From JAZLDV01 sp045614925 (GTDB taxonomy: Bacteria > Bacillota_I > Bacilli_A > Erysipelotrichales > Coprobacillaceae), in the NCBI GenBank assembly GCA_045614925.1, contig JAZLDV010000035.1:1-13902 (forward strand): a stretch of DNA of 13,902 nt. Reading direction: 5' to 3'. A program made the position numbers and the translations under genes. Under the pieces are notes generated by a model that searched no databases, had not been told where the DNA came from, and saw only the letters and a program-made list of their open reading frames with translations. Shown one piece after another: positions 1 to 7,916 of this stretch (the first letter of the stretch is position 1; every line of letters begins with the position of its first letter).

Positions 1-3000
1 TTTTTAGCTGGTTCTAATTTAGGAATACTAATTACATCTTTAACTGCTTCACAATGTTTACAGTGAATAGATTTGCTACCTTCTTCATCAACACTTGGTT
101 TTTTATCAATTGTATATTCATCTTCCCAAACGTGATCACAGTAAGTAATTAACCAGTTCACTTTTTCTTTATTGAATACTGTTTCTACTGCTTCTAACTG
201 TTCTTTTGTTTCAACTACAAATGGTGTTTCAGCTGAACCAATTCCAGTAAATGCCATTTCATATTTTCCATTAGTAATTTCTTCTAATGCATATGCTTTA
301 TATGACATATCATAAGCTGTAGGAGATTCTTCATAGAAGAATGCAATTTTTCCATCTTTTTGAATACTCATAGTTGAATATCCACTATCATATTCTTGAA
401 CTAAATATCTATTTTCTTCATTCCATCCACTTGCAATATCTTGTGAAGTATAAGAATCTAAATTTAATTCTTTAAAGTAAATTGATACTTTAGATCTTGA
501 AGGACCTGATGGTAATGATTGTAATGCTACATATTTATATTCATTTGTTTTTGTATCTTTAGCATAAACAACCATGATTTCACCGTTTGTACCTGAACCA
601 TTACCCATCGTTGCACTTGCTACAGTTCCCCAATTTCCTTTAGTATATGTATTATCGTTATATTTAAATACATTAAAGTAACGTCCACTGCCTTTACGGC
701 TTGAAATCACTACACTTCCATCTGGAAGTTCTTCAATTTTAGCTTCATCTCCTGCTGGTACACATGAAGTAGAAGCATCACCTAACATATTCCATGTTCT
801 TCCAAAGTCATCAGAATAAACTACCCAGTTTGCTTTACCATTAAAGTCACCTTTATGAGCTAAAATAGCTGTGTAAATTCTATAGTAATCTCCTACTTTT
901 ACATAACGAGATTGCATAATTCTTCCTGATGCAAAGAAGAATGCCTGGAATTCATTATTTAATGAATAAATTTTATCTTGGATATCAACAGGTGCATTAA
1001 ATGTTTGTCCGTTATCATATGATCTTAATTCAGAAGCTTTAATTTGTTTTCCACTTGATACGAAACCATAAGTTCCTGAAGCCGCTAAGATAAGAACTTC
1101 ATCACTTTCTCTATCTGCAACAATTGCAGCATCACCATATCCAGTTGCATTGTTTACACCATCGTCAACTTTACTATAACCATCAGTAAGATTATTAGAA
1201 TCAGACCAGCTTAATCCATTATCAGAAGAGATTTTTGTTAATAAGTCAATCTGATGTCCTCTTGGATGACCTGGCCAGTTATTACCTAAGTCATAATTAC
1301 TGTTATAACGTAAATCTGTAACTGCAATAATGTCACCATTATTTGCAGTTGCAATAGCAGGAATTCTATAGTAGTTATTGTTAACAGGCGTATCAAATAA
1401 GATTGTACTTCCTTCTACTCTTGGCCACTGTGGTGCTTCTGCAATACACCACCAGTTATTTTTATTATTAGGATCGTCTGCAAAAACAGCATATGTTCTT
1501 GCATCTACACCATTTTCAGGAGCAATTAATTTTCCTGTATCTACTGATTCAATTGTAAAATAATAGATTCCATCTTTAATATCTCTTACAACAAATCTAT
1601 AAGGATCTCCTGTAGCATCAGCAGATTTATCTGAAACTACAAATAAATGACTTGAATTTGTTGCTGGTTGTTGTGTATTTAAGATTTCAAAACCAGTTCC
1701 TTTATTATGAACATAATAATGTCCATTTTTATCAGCTTTTTTAACTGTCCATACAAATTTATCTGCAATAATTGATGATGTTGCATTATCATATTTTAAC
1801 CATCCTACTGCAGAACCACCACTATCAAATAAAGTACGTGCTCTAGGAGCTAATAAATTATTATTTTGGTCATAAGCATTATAGAATACATATTCTTTGC
1901 TTTGATCAATAATTAAAGTATCTCCTACTTTAAATGTTTTTGGAATTAAATTTCCAATTGCTTCTTTTAAAGCATCAATCATATGAGTTAATTCATCGAT
2001 ATCTGCTTCTTTATTTAATAATTGTTTTGCAGCAAGTTCTACCTCTTTATATGCAGCAAAACTTTCTTTTTCAAAATCACTTTCATTTCTTGTTTCATTT
2101 AATAAATTTGCTAACTCAGTTTTTGCATTTGCTAAACTTGTTGCATCATCTAAAATTAATCTTGAAACAAAAGTCACTTTTTTACTTGTAGATGCATCTA
2201 CACCAGTTACACTAACTGTATATGCATCATTGCTTAATCCTTTAAGTTCTACTTTACCATTTACATCAAAACTTTCAGTTTTCATAAATGATTTTCCTAA
2301 AGAATTAGTAAGTTTTAAAGTCACAGTTTTTAAATCACCATAACCTGTTAAATCAGACATAGCTAAATAATAATCTGTTCCTTCACCTTTTACATTTACA
2401 GTAACATTTGAGTTAGCTTCCCATTTTTGGTTTACACCATAATTGAAATTAGCCATATGAGAAGTAGGCTCATAAATTCCTAATTCATTAATAATTTGTT
2501 TAAACATAGCAAGGTTACCACGTCCATTAGGATGAACATTGTCTACTAACCAAGCATCAGGATTTGCATTATCTTTAGTAATATTGTCATTTCTAACATT
2601 TAAACTATAATTTTCCCAGTCCTCAGCATGATCTACGACCATAATATTGATACCAGGATATTTATCTTCCATATAATCTACAATTGTATCAATTGCAGCA
2701 AAGAAATCTTTATATAAACTATGTGCCTGATCTACGATCATTTCACATGGAACCCTTAATACAATACTTGTGTTAGGGTTATCTTCAAAAATACGTTCTA
2801 CTAAATCTATATAATAAGATTTAAAGTTTTCAACACCATAAGTATTGCCATTAATATATTCACCTCTTGTAGATGAATCATTTGTTCCTAACATAATCAT
2901 AACAACATCAGCATCATGTTGACCAATACGGTGTTCAAATTGATCATTTGTAGTTGATACAGTTGCATTTGATACACCTGTATTTAATACAATATCATTT

Positions 3001-4886
3001 TCTCTACCTAATTCTTCTAAGTATTTAGCGAATAATTGAGGAACGTTATCATAACCTTGAGTTAAAATACCATGAGTAATACTGTCCCCTACAAATAAAT
3101 ATTTAACAGGCTCTTCTCTTTGTAATAAAGTTTTAATCGTATCGTTTCCTTCAAATACTTCATAATCTTTTACAATTCCTAAAGAAGAAGCTGTTGTTTT
3201 AATTTCAACAGGTTTATAAGTTTCTTTAACATTACCAACCATTTCATAAACATTTAATGTATATGTTTCATTAGATTTTAATCCTTCAATCACAAATTCA
3301 TTATTTGTTAAAGTTGCTTTTGCACTTACAACTTGTCTAGAAGAATCAATTAAATCATAATTTAAAGTTTTACCTTTTAAAGTTGATGAATCAACTTTAA
3401 CTTTAATACTATTTGCAGTTGCACTTACATCTGCAGTTGCTTGTTTAGTTCCATTTTTCTTTGCAACACTATATTCACCATTTTCGTTCATAGCAAAACC
3501 AAAATTAGTTGTTGCTCCAATACCTAATTGTGTCTTAATCGCATTAGCAACTTCCTGATGTCCTCTTGCGCTAAGAACTCCTTCAGCACTAATATTATTT
3601 AAAGACACTGCAGAAAGATTAATAACTTTTGCTTTATCTTTAGCAACAGCATTAATTGCTTGAATATATTGATTAATATTTGTTTGTTTAGCACTATCAT
3701 GACTTGGGTATGGTGTTAAAATCATAGGGATCATACCATCTGCACTAATCTTATCAATCAATGAAGTTAAATTTGTTTTAAACGCTTCTAAACCATTAGT
3801 TCCTTTATTATAATCAGATGCTCCAATCATAATACCAACTGTTTTAGAACCATAACCTTTAATTCTAGTATTATAATCTGAAAGTAATGATGCAACATCA
3901 GCACCTTTTTTAGCAGTATTAAATACATAACGTGAACGTTCAACATACGTTCCAGATGCTCTTAAATTATCTTCAAATAAACCTACATAGTTTCTTGCAG
4001 TTTTAAGAGTATCAAAGTCAGCAACAGTTTCATCTCCACCTGTAAATAACCAAGTATTTTTACTTCCAGCTTGTGTCATTACTGTTCCAATTGTTTCATA
4101 AACTGGACGAGGTGGCACTTGTGTAATAGCTTGTAATTCTTCTACTTCATATGCTTTATTGACAACTGAAATAAAATCAATTTCACCATTAAATGCATTT
4201 GAGTTGACACCTAAACCAGTATGAGCGCTAAATGCTCCTTTTCCTACTTCAAATAAAGTATATGGAATATCACTTTTTTGATTGAATCCTCCAATATGAG
4301 AATTACTCCATGCTGCTGGATATAATTCTGCTCCTCCATCAATCACTAAATGAACATTAATTCCATTAGTCATTCCTTTAGATGGTAATAAACTTAATGC
4401 AACAGTATGCCATTGACCATCTGCAAGATTAGATGAAAAACCACCTTTTAATGCACCATTTGTATTACTTCTAAATACAATACGTAGTTTTCCATTTTGT
4501 AATCCAAATAACATATTTTTTCCATCATCTTTTGATGCATCAGAACCCATACCAAATAAGAATCCTGTTTGCTGTGTTGTTTTAAAACGGAAGATGACAG
4601 TCTGATCATCACTAGAAGTTCTTAAATTATTTAATACTTCCATATAATGAGTATCACCATCTGATGAAAGGTCTAAGCCTTTACTTCCATCAAATGTCTG
4701 ATCTGTTAAAGACAAATCAAAACCTTTTTTTGTAGCCGCATTATATAAAGATGCTGCTGTTTCACGATATGTCTGTAATGCAGTTTTTTCTTCACTTGCA
4801 AAAACAGTTAATGGGTTTGGTGCAGCATAAACACATGAAAATGCTAATGCAAGTGAAAGAATAAATTTAAAAATTTTCTTTAACAT
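1..4886 (-). CDS. Secreted multidomain sialidase with SGNH esterase domains (3' end outside window)
   Basis: Releases terminal sialic acid from host glycans and probably also removes O-acetyl groups, outside the cell. The frame runs unbroken from ATG at 4886 to the left edge (about 1628 codons). An AGGAGG site lies 8 nt upstream of the start. Visible order: signal peptide 1-30 (cut after VFA); LamG/CBM40-like jelly roll about 60-255; degenerate SGNH domain about 265-455; Ig-like region; intact SGNH domain about 590-815 with GDSIT (about 597), GTND (about 665) and DNVHP (about 783); Ig-like region; FIVAR-like helices about 905-980; possible beta-trefoil about 985-1150; GH33 domain about 1150-1540. 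GH33 evidence is YYRIP (about 1172), three Asp boxes (SSDNGLSW, SYDNGQTF, SDDFGRTW), DEAKIEELPDG, SSRKGSGR, GPSR and the nucleophile motif SGYSTM (about 1502). A Cys-rich segment (CDH...CKHC) follows at the edge. GH33 identity is near certain. Esterase activity on O-acetyl sialate is inferred from the fusion. The jelly-roll and trefoil assignments are weaker. Confidence 0.93.
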   Translation of the reverse strand, partial: MLKKIFKFILSLALAFSCVYAAPNPLTVFASEEKTALQTYRETAASLYNAATKKGFDLSLTDQTFDGSKGLDLSSDGDTHYMEVLNNLRTSSDDQTVIFRFKTTQQTGFLFGMGSDASKDDGKNMLFGLQNGKLRIVFRSNTNGALKGGFSSNLADGQWHTVALSLLPSKGMTNGINVHLVIDGGAELYPAAWSNSHIGGFNQKSDIPYTLFEVGKGAFSAHTGLGVNSNAFNGEIDFISVVNKAYEVEELQAITQVPPRPVYETIGTVMTQAGSKNTWLFTGGDETVADFDTLKTARNYVGLFEDNLRASGTYVERSRYVFNTAKKGADVASLLSDYNTRIKGYGSKTVGIMIGASDYNKGTNGLEAFKTNLTSLIDKISADGMIPMILTPYPSHDSAKQTNINQYIQAINAVAKDKAKVINLSAVSLNNISAEGVLSARGHQEVANAIKTQLGIGATTNFGFAMNENGEYSVAKKNGTKQATADVSATANSIKVKVDSSTLKGKTLNYDLIDSSRQVVSAKATLTNNEFVIEGLKSNETYTLNVYEMVGNVKETYKPVEIKTTASSLGIVKDYEVFEGNDTIKTLLQREEPVKYLFVGDSITHGILTQGYDNVPQLFAKYLEELGRENDIVLNTGVSNATVSTTNDQFEHRIGQHDADVVMIMLGTNDSSTRGEYINGNTYGVENFKSYYIDLVERIFEDNPNTSIVLRVPCEMIVDQAHSLYKDFFAAIDTIVDYMEDKYPGINIMVVDHAEDWENYSLNVRNDNITKDNANPDAWLVDNVHPNGRGNLAMFKQIINELGIYEPTSHMANFNYGVNQKWEANSNVTVNVKGEGTDYYLAMSDLTGYGDLKTVTLKLTNSLGKSFMKTESFDVNGKVELKGLSNDAYTVSVTGVDASTSKKVTFVSRLILDDATSLANAKTELANLLNETRNESDFEKESFAAYKEVELAAKQLLNKEADIDELTHMIDALKEAIGNLIPKTFKVGDTLIIDQSKEYVFYNAYDQNNNLLAPRARTLFDSGGSAVGWLKYDNATSSIIADKFVWTVKKADKNGHYYVHNKGTGFEILNTQQPATNSSHLFVVSDKSADATGDPYRFVVRDIKDGIYYFTIESVDTGKLIAPENGVDARTYAVFADDPNNKNNWWCIAEAPQWPRVEGSTILFDTPVNNNYYRIPAIATANNGDIIAVTDLRYNSNYDLGNNWPGHPRGHQIDLLTKISSDNGLSWSDSNNLTDGYSKVDDGVNNATGYGDAAIVADRESDEVLILAASGTYGFVSSGKQIKASELRSYDNGQTFNAPVDIQDKIYSLNNEFQAFFFASGRIMQSRYVKVGDYYRIYTAILAHKGDFNGKANWVVYSDDFGRTWNMLGDASTSCVPAGDEAKIEELPDGSVVISSRKGSGRYFNVFKYNDNTYTKGNWGTVASATMGNGSGTNGEIMVVYAKDTKTNEYKYVALQSLPSGPSRSKVSIYFKELNLDSYTSQDIASGWNEENRYLVQEYDSGYSTMSIQKDGKIAFFYEESPTAYDMSYKAYALEEITNGKYEMAFTGIGSAETPFVVETKEQLEAVETVFNKEKVNWLITYCDHVWEDEYTIDKKPSVDEEGSKSIHCKHCEAVKDVISIPKLEPAK

Positions 4887-4894
4887 ATAGTTTT

Positions 4895-4920
4895 CCTCCT
4901 TTACAATTATCATTGTATCA
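4895..4920 (-). promoter_or_regulatory. Extended -10 promoter and ribosome binding site of the sialidase gene
   Basis: On the minus strand TGaTACAAT (4920-4912) forms an extended -10 element about 26 nt before the start codon. A strong AGGAGG (4900-4895) sits 8 nt before ATG 4886. The -35 position holds only a weak TTTATT, which the extended -10 could compensate for. No convincing catabolite-response (cre) site is visible. Confidence 0.45.
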
Positions 4921-5023
4921 TTTACGTTATAAACAATAAATAAATATTATTCTTTAAATTTTGATAAACTTATACAAGATTTGTAGTAAAATATAACTTA
5001 CATATAAAATAGGAGGATTAATT

Positions 5024-5527
5024 ATGTTTAAATGTCCAATCTGTCAAAAAGAATATAATGAAAGTCATTTTGATGTATGCGAATGTGGATTTAGTGATTT
5101 TCATGCCTATCATGATAAAGAAGAATTATTATTTCAAATATTCAAATATACAAAAAATGTATATTTGAATAGAATTCATTATCCTAAGTCTAAGCTAGAA
5201 GAGATATATGAAGATGAAGGTATTTCTTTTGTTGATTTAAGTCATAAGGCAAGAGGTTTAGAATATGTAGCATCTTATGAAAATAAAGAGACTTGTATTA
5301 GTAATGGCTTTTTAGCATTTCAATATCATACAAAAGCATTAATATTAGATTGTGAATATGCTCATAAAGAATTTTTAGATGAATCTAATCTAAGAATATT
5401 ATTTCTAGGTAAAAACTTTAAGGGATTTATTGGTGAAGTCAAACATATGGATAAAATTGTTTATTTATATGTTGATAAAGATAATCCTTTTTTTGAATCT
5501 CAAAATAATAAATTAGTAAAAAAATAG
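5024..5527 (+). CDS. Small zinc-ribbon protein with LRR_5/BspA-like C-terminus, function unknown
   Basis: A 167-residue protein without signal peptide or membrane segment, so probably cytoplasmic. Residues 4-22 read CPIC...CECG, two cysteine pairs that could bind zinc. Residues about 95-167 resemble the last repeats of BspA-type leucine-rich proteins (LRR_5): hydrophobic strands such as NLRILFLGKNF, then the typical end DKDNPFFESQNNKLVKK, matching the family pattern V..dNP.f.s.nn.L. AGGAGG (5011-5016) lies 7 nt before the start. A possible promoter upstream has TTGATA at 4961 with weak -10 candidates TAAAAT (4987) and TATAAC (4992), neither ideally spaced. The gene is monocistronic, divergent from the sialidase and convergent with the AAA+ gene. 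Function is not recognisable; binding a protein partner through the repeats is a guess. Confidence 0.8.
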   Translation: MFKCPICQKEYNESHFDVCECGFSDFHAYHDKEELLFQIFKYTKNVYLNRIHYPKSKLEEIYEDEGISFVDLSHKARGLEYVASYENKETCISNGFLAFQYHTKALILDCEYAHKEFLDESNLRILFLGKNFKGFIGEVKHMDKIVYLYVDKDNPFFESQNNKLVKK

Positions 5528-5556
5528 GCTATAACAATTAATTGTTATAGCCTTAT
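5520..5556. terminator. Bidirectional intrinsic terminator between convergent genes
   Basis: Positions 5527-5552 are a perfect 26-base palindrome, with arm GGCTATAACAATT and its exact complement. On the minus strand it is followed by TATTTTTTTAC, a good U-tract for the AAA+ gene. On the plus strand the tail TTATTTAGTTT is weaker. The stem begins at the last base of the zinc-ribbon gene's stop codon. Confidence 0.85.
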
Positions 5557-5578
5557 TTAGTTTAAATGATATGCATTC

Positions 5579-6907
5579 TTACAAATCTTTTATATCATCT
5601 TTTTTAATCGTCATTAGATCTTCTTTTGTAGGATTAGAAAGAGTTATCACTCTATTTGTCTGATTAACAATACTTTTTTCAAATATATTACGAACTAATC
5701 TTCCGTTTGCAAAACTTTCATCTCTAACTTTATATAAATCATATACATAATCCCATAAATAATCTATACATTCATCATCAGCTTTATAATCATTATCTTT
5801 ACAGATTTTTTCAAAAATCTGTATTAATTCTAATGGCTTATAATCCTCAAACTCAATAAATGTATTAAAACGTGATGCTAATCCTTCATTAGATTCATAA
5901 ATAAATTCTTCCATTTTATCAGTATATCCAGCAACTATCACAACAAGATTATCTCTATGATCTTCCATTAATTTTAATAAAGTATCAACAGCAATCACAC
6001 CAAAATCATCTTCTTTTTTTCCTACTGTTAATGAATAAGCTTCATCAACAAATAGTACTCCACCCATTGCTTCTTCAACAACTTTTTTCACTTTGGCTTC
6101 AGTATGTCCAATATACTTACCAACCAAGCCACCTCTATCTACTTCTACAATATGTCCAGATGATAAAACGCCTAATTCCTTATAGATTTCTGCAATCAAT
6201 CTGGCTACAGTTGTTTTTCCTGTCCCAGGATTTCCAGAAAAAACCATATGTAAAGAAATAGGTGGTGTTTTTAATCCATCTGCTTCTCTTAGTTTTTTCA
6301 TTTTAATCATATTAATACGATTAGTCACTTCCTGTTTTACTTTTGTTAAACCAATCATATTATTTAACTTATCTATTAATTCATCTAAACTTTTATGTGA
6401 TACATATTTCACTTCTACATGTTCACCTTCAATAGATTCCATATCTCCTAAATATTTCTCTAATAATCTATATTGTTCTTTTCTTACATAAAAATCATCA
6501 GAATGTGAGTTTTCTATATATAAGGATGCAAGTGTAATAATCGTAATATAATAACATTCATATAATGATGTTTTTAATCCAAATGCTTCTAAATTCATAT
6601 CAGCACTTTTAAATATTTTTACAGTATTTAAAACATCTTTAAAACCATTTAAATCAATAATTCCCATTCTTGATTCTTTAATAATCATATCTAAATCAGA
6701 TTCATTTTTTAATTCATCAATAAGATAGTCTTTGAATATATGAAACTGCTCCTTATTATATTTCATTTTTGTTTGAAGACATAACAATAAAAATACAAGT
6801 TCACTCTTCATGACAGATTTTAAATCACCATCATAATATCCTCTTTTTTCTAATTCATCACAAATATAATACAATGTCTTAATATTTTCTTTTAACTTCA
6901 CATACAT
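5579..6907 (-). CDS. AAA+ ATPase of the CbbX/SpoVK type
   Basis: A 442-residue ATP-driven remodelling protein, probably a hexameric ring in the cytoplasm; its client is unknown. Residues 1 to about 175 form a helical N-terminal region that I cannot assign. The AAA+ module follows: Walker A GNPGTGKT (225-232), pore-loop motif GKYIGHT (263-269), Walker B VLFVDEA (284-290), sensor-1 strand VIVAGYTD (323-330), arginine finger in LASRF (R346) and sensor-2 ANGRLVRN (400-407). This is the pattern of CbbX (Rubisco activase), SpoVK and the EccA ATPases of type VII secretion. No Rubisco or secretion genes are adjacent. I chose ATG 6907 because AAGGTG lies 6 nt upstream; a longer start at 6928 has a site only 3 nt away. 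The chosen start lies one base after the MORN gene's stop (TAAtATG), so translation is probably coupled. Confidence 0.9.
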   Translation of the reverse strand: MYVKLKENIKTLYYICDELEKRGYYDGDLKSVMKSELVFLLLCLQTKMKYNKEQFHIFKDYLIDELKNESDLDMIIKESRMGIIDLNGFKDVLNTVKIFKSADMNLEAFGLKTSLYECYYITIITLASLYIENSHSDDFYVRKEQYRLLEKYLGDMESIEGEHVEVKYVSHKSLDELIDKLNNMIGLTKVKQEVTNRINMIKMKKLREADGLKTPPISLHMVFSGNPGTGKTTVARLIAEIYKELGVLSSGHIVEVDRGGLVGKYIGHTEAKVKKVVEEAMGGVLFVDEAYSLTVGKKEDDFGVIAVDTLLKLMEDHRDNLVVIVAGYTDKMEEFIYESNEGLASRFNTFIEFEDYKPLELIQIFEKICKDNDYKADDECIDYLWDYVYDLYKVRDESFANGRLVRNIFEKSIVNQTNRVITLSNPTKEDLMTIKKDDIKDL

Positions 6908-6908
6908 A

Positions 6909-7835
6909 TTATTCACCTTCAAACACATTGTCCTTCCAATTTCCTATTCTCACATTTCCATTTACATAACTATATTTACCTTTACCATCTTTTTTGCCAT
7001 TTTTAAATTCACCTTCATAGCAATCTCCATTACTATAAAAATGCTTTGCATATCCATGAAGTGCTGAATTCAAGAAATTCCCTTTACTAACATCTCCATT
7101 CTTAAAATATACAATGCCTTTACCAGTTATACAATTATTAATATTAGAACCTACATAAAAACTATTATCAAAAACTTCTATTCTTTTATGATTAAATTCA
7201 AAAAAGACTTGCATATTCGCATATCTTTTTATACAAATAAAAGGATAAATATAAGAATAAGATGTTATTTCTACTAAACCACTATCATCTTTTAACAAAC
7301 CAAAACCATTTAACGCTCCTTGTGCAAACTCACCTTCATAAAATTGTTTAGTATTCGCCCAATAATATTGACCAATTCCATGACGAACTCCCTCTATCCA
7401 ATTCCCATAATAAAGATCATTATTCGCAAATTTACAGCATCCAGGACCAGTACATTTATTATTTTTTAGAGTACCTGAAAATACATATCCATCATATTTT
7501 TCATAATAATAATAGGATGAAACATTATTATATTTCGTTACACCTTCCCTATCAGTATACTCAAGATTACAATTATTATAATAATATTTATTAAGATCTA
7601 ATGTAGGATATGGCATTTTGTCTTGTTTTAGTTTTAAATCATTATATAAATCATTTAATAAGTTTTTTACAACTTCTTCAAATACTTGAAAGCAAGATAA
7701 CATTAATGGATCAATTGTATTAATTATTGGATCAGTTTCTTTTTTTTGAGGAATTTTAATTGTAACTACATTTTCATGTCTATTTTTCATATATTTTTCT
7801 TTTTCTAATTGATTGATTTCATCATTATATTCCAT
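6909..7835 (-). CDS. MORN-repeat protein, partner gene of the AAA+ ATPase
   Basis: A 308-residue protein with no signal peptide or membrane segment. Residues 1-110 are charged or Tyr/Asn-rich and unassigned. From about 115 it carries MORN-type repeats in two blocks: GYVFSGTLKNNKCTGPG, YYGNWIEGVRHGIGQYYW (142-159) and FYEGEFAQGALNGFGLL (165-181); then after an insert, SKGNFLNSALHGYAKHF (250-266), CYEGEFKNGKKDGKGKY (272-288) and VRIGNWKDNVFEGE (295-308). MORN hairpins usually mediate protein or lipid contacts, so a scaffold or adaptor for the ATPase is likely but inferred. Start: AGGTGG lies 4 nt before ATG 7835, while the in-frame ATG at 7853 would coincide with the predicted transcription start. 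It is the first gene of a two-gene operon, after the YfcC terminator. Confidence 0.85.
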   Translation of the reverse strand: MEYNDEINQLEKEKYMKNRHENVVTIKIPQKKETDPIINTIDPLMLSCFQVFEEVVKNLLNDLYNDLKLKQDKMPYPTLDLNKYYYNNCNLEYTDREGVTKYNNVSSYYYYEKYDGYVFSGTLKNNKCTGPGCCKFANNDLYYGNWIEGVRHGIGQYYWANTKQFYEGEFAQGALNGFGLLKDDSGLVEITSYSYIYPFICIKRYANMQVFFEFNHKRIEVFDNSFYVGSNINNCITGKGIVYFKNGDVSKGNFLNSALHGYAKHFYSNGDCYEGEFKNGKKDGKGKYSYVNGNVRIGNWKDNVFEGE

Positions 7836-7859
7836 AATTCCACCTCTTCTCATATGTCT

Positions 7860-7888
7860 ATTATAATATATTTTTCAAACAATACAAA
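7860..7888 (-). promoter_or_regulatory. Promoter of the MORN-AAA+ operon
   Basis: A perfect -10 TATAAT (7865-7860) is preceded by TTGTAT at 16 nt or TTTGTA at 17 nt as -35. The -35 overlaps the U-tract of the preceding terminator. Transcription would begin near 7853, giving a short leader before the start at 7835. Confidence 0.6.
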
Positions 7889-7916
7889 AAAAGATTTGCC
7901 ATATGGCAAATCTTTT
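7883..7916 (-). terminator. Intrinsic terminator of the YfcC-family gene
   Basis: Positions 7889-7916 are a perfect palindrome with arm AAAAGATTTGCCAT, followed on the minus strand by an uninterrupted run of T. The hairpin starts inside the transporter's stop codon (7917-7915). Confidence 0.88.

Noticed and set aside
1378..2191. Two short plus-strand open frames (61 and 85 codons) inside the sialidase region
   Set aside because: They lie antisense to a continuous, motif-rich coding frame, lack ribosome binding sites and give low-complexity Leu-rich products.
4830..4886. Possible lipoprotein signal (Cys at residue 18) in the sialidase leader
   Set aside because: The sequence LAFSC has Phe where a lipobox needs a small residue, and a good signal peptidase I site (VFA before SEE) follows at residue 30.
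4920..4940. Possible catabolite-repression (cre) site in the sialidase promoter (TTATAACGTAAATGA)
   Set aside because: Only the central ACG and scattered positions match the consensus, and the symmetry of the outer half-sites is missing.
6031..6261. Plus-strand 76-codon frame opposite the AAA+ gene
   Set aside because: It is antisense to the Walker A and Walker B region, and its Leu/Gln-rich translation is typical of a shadow frame.
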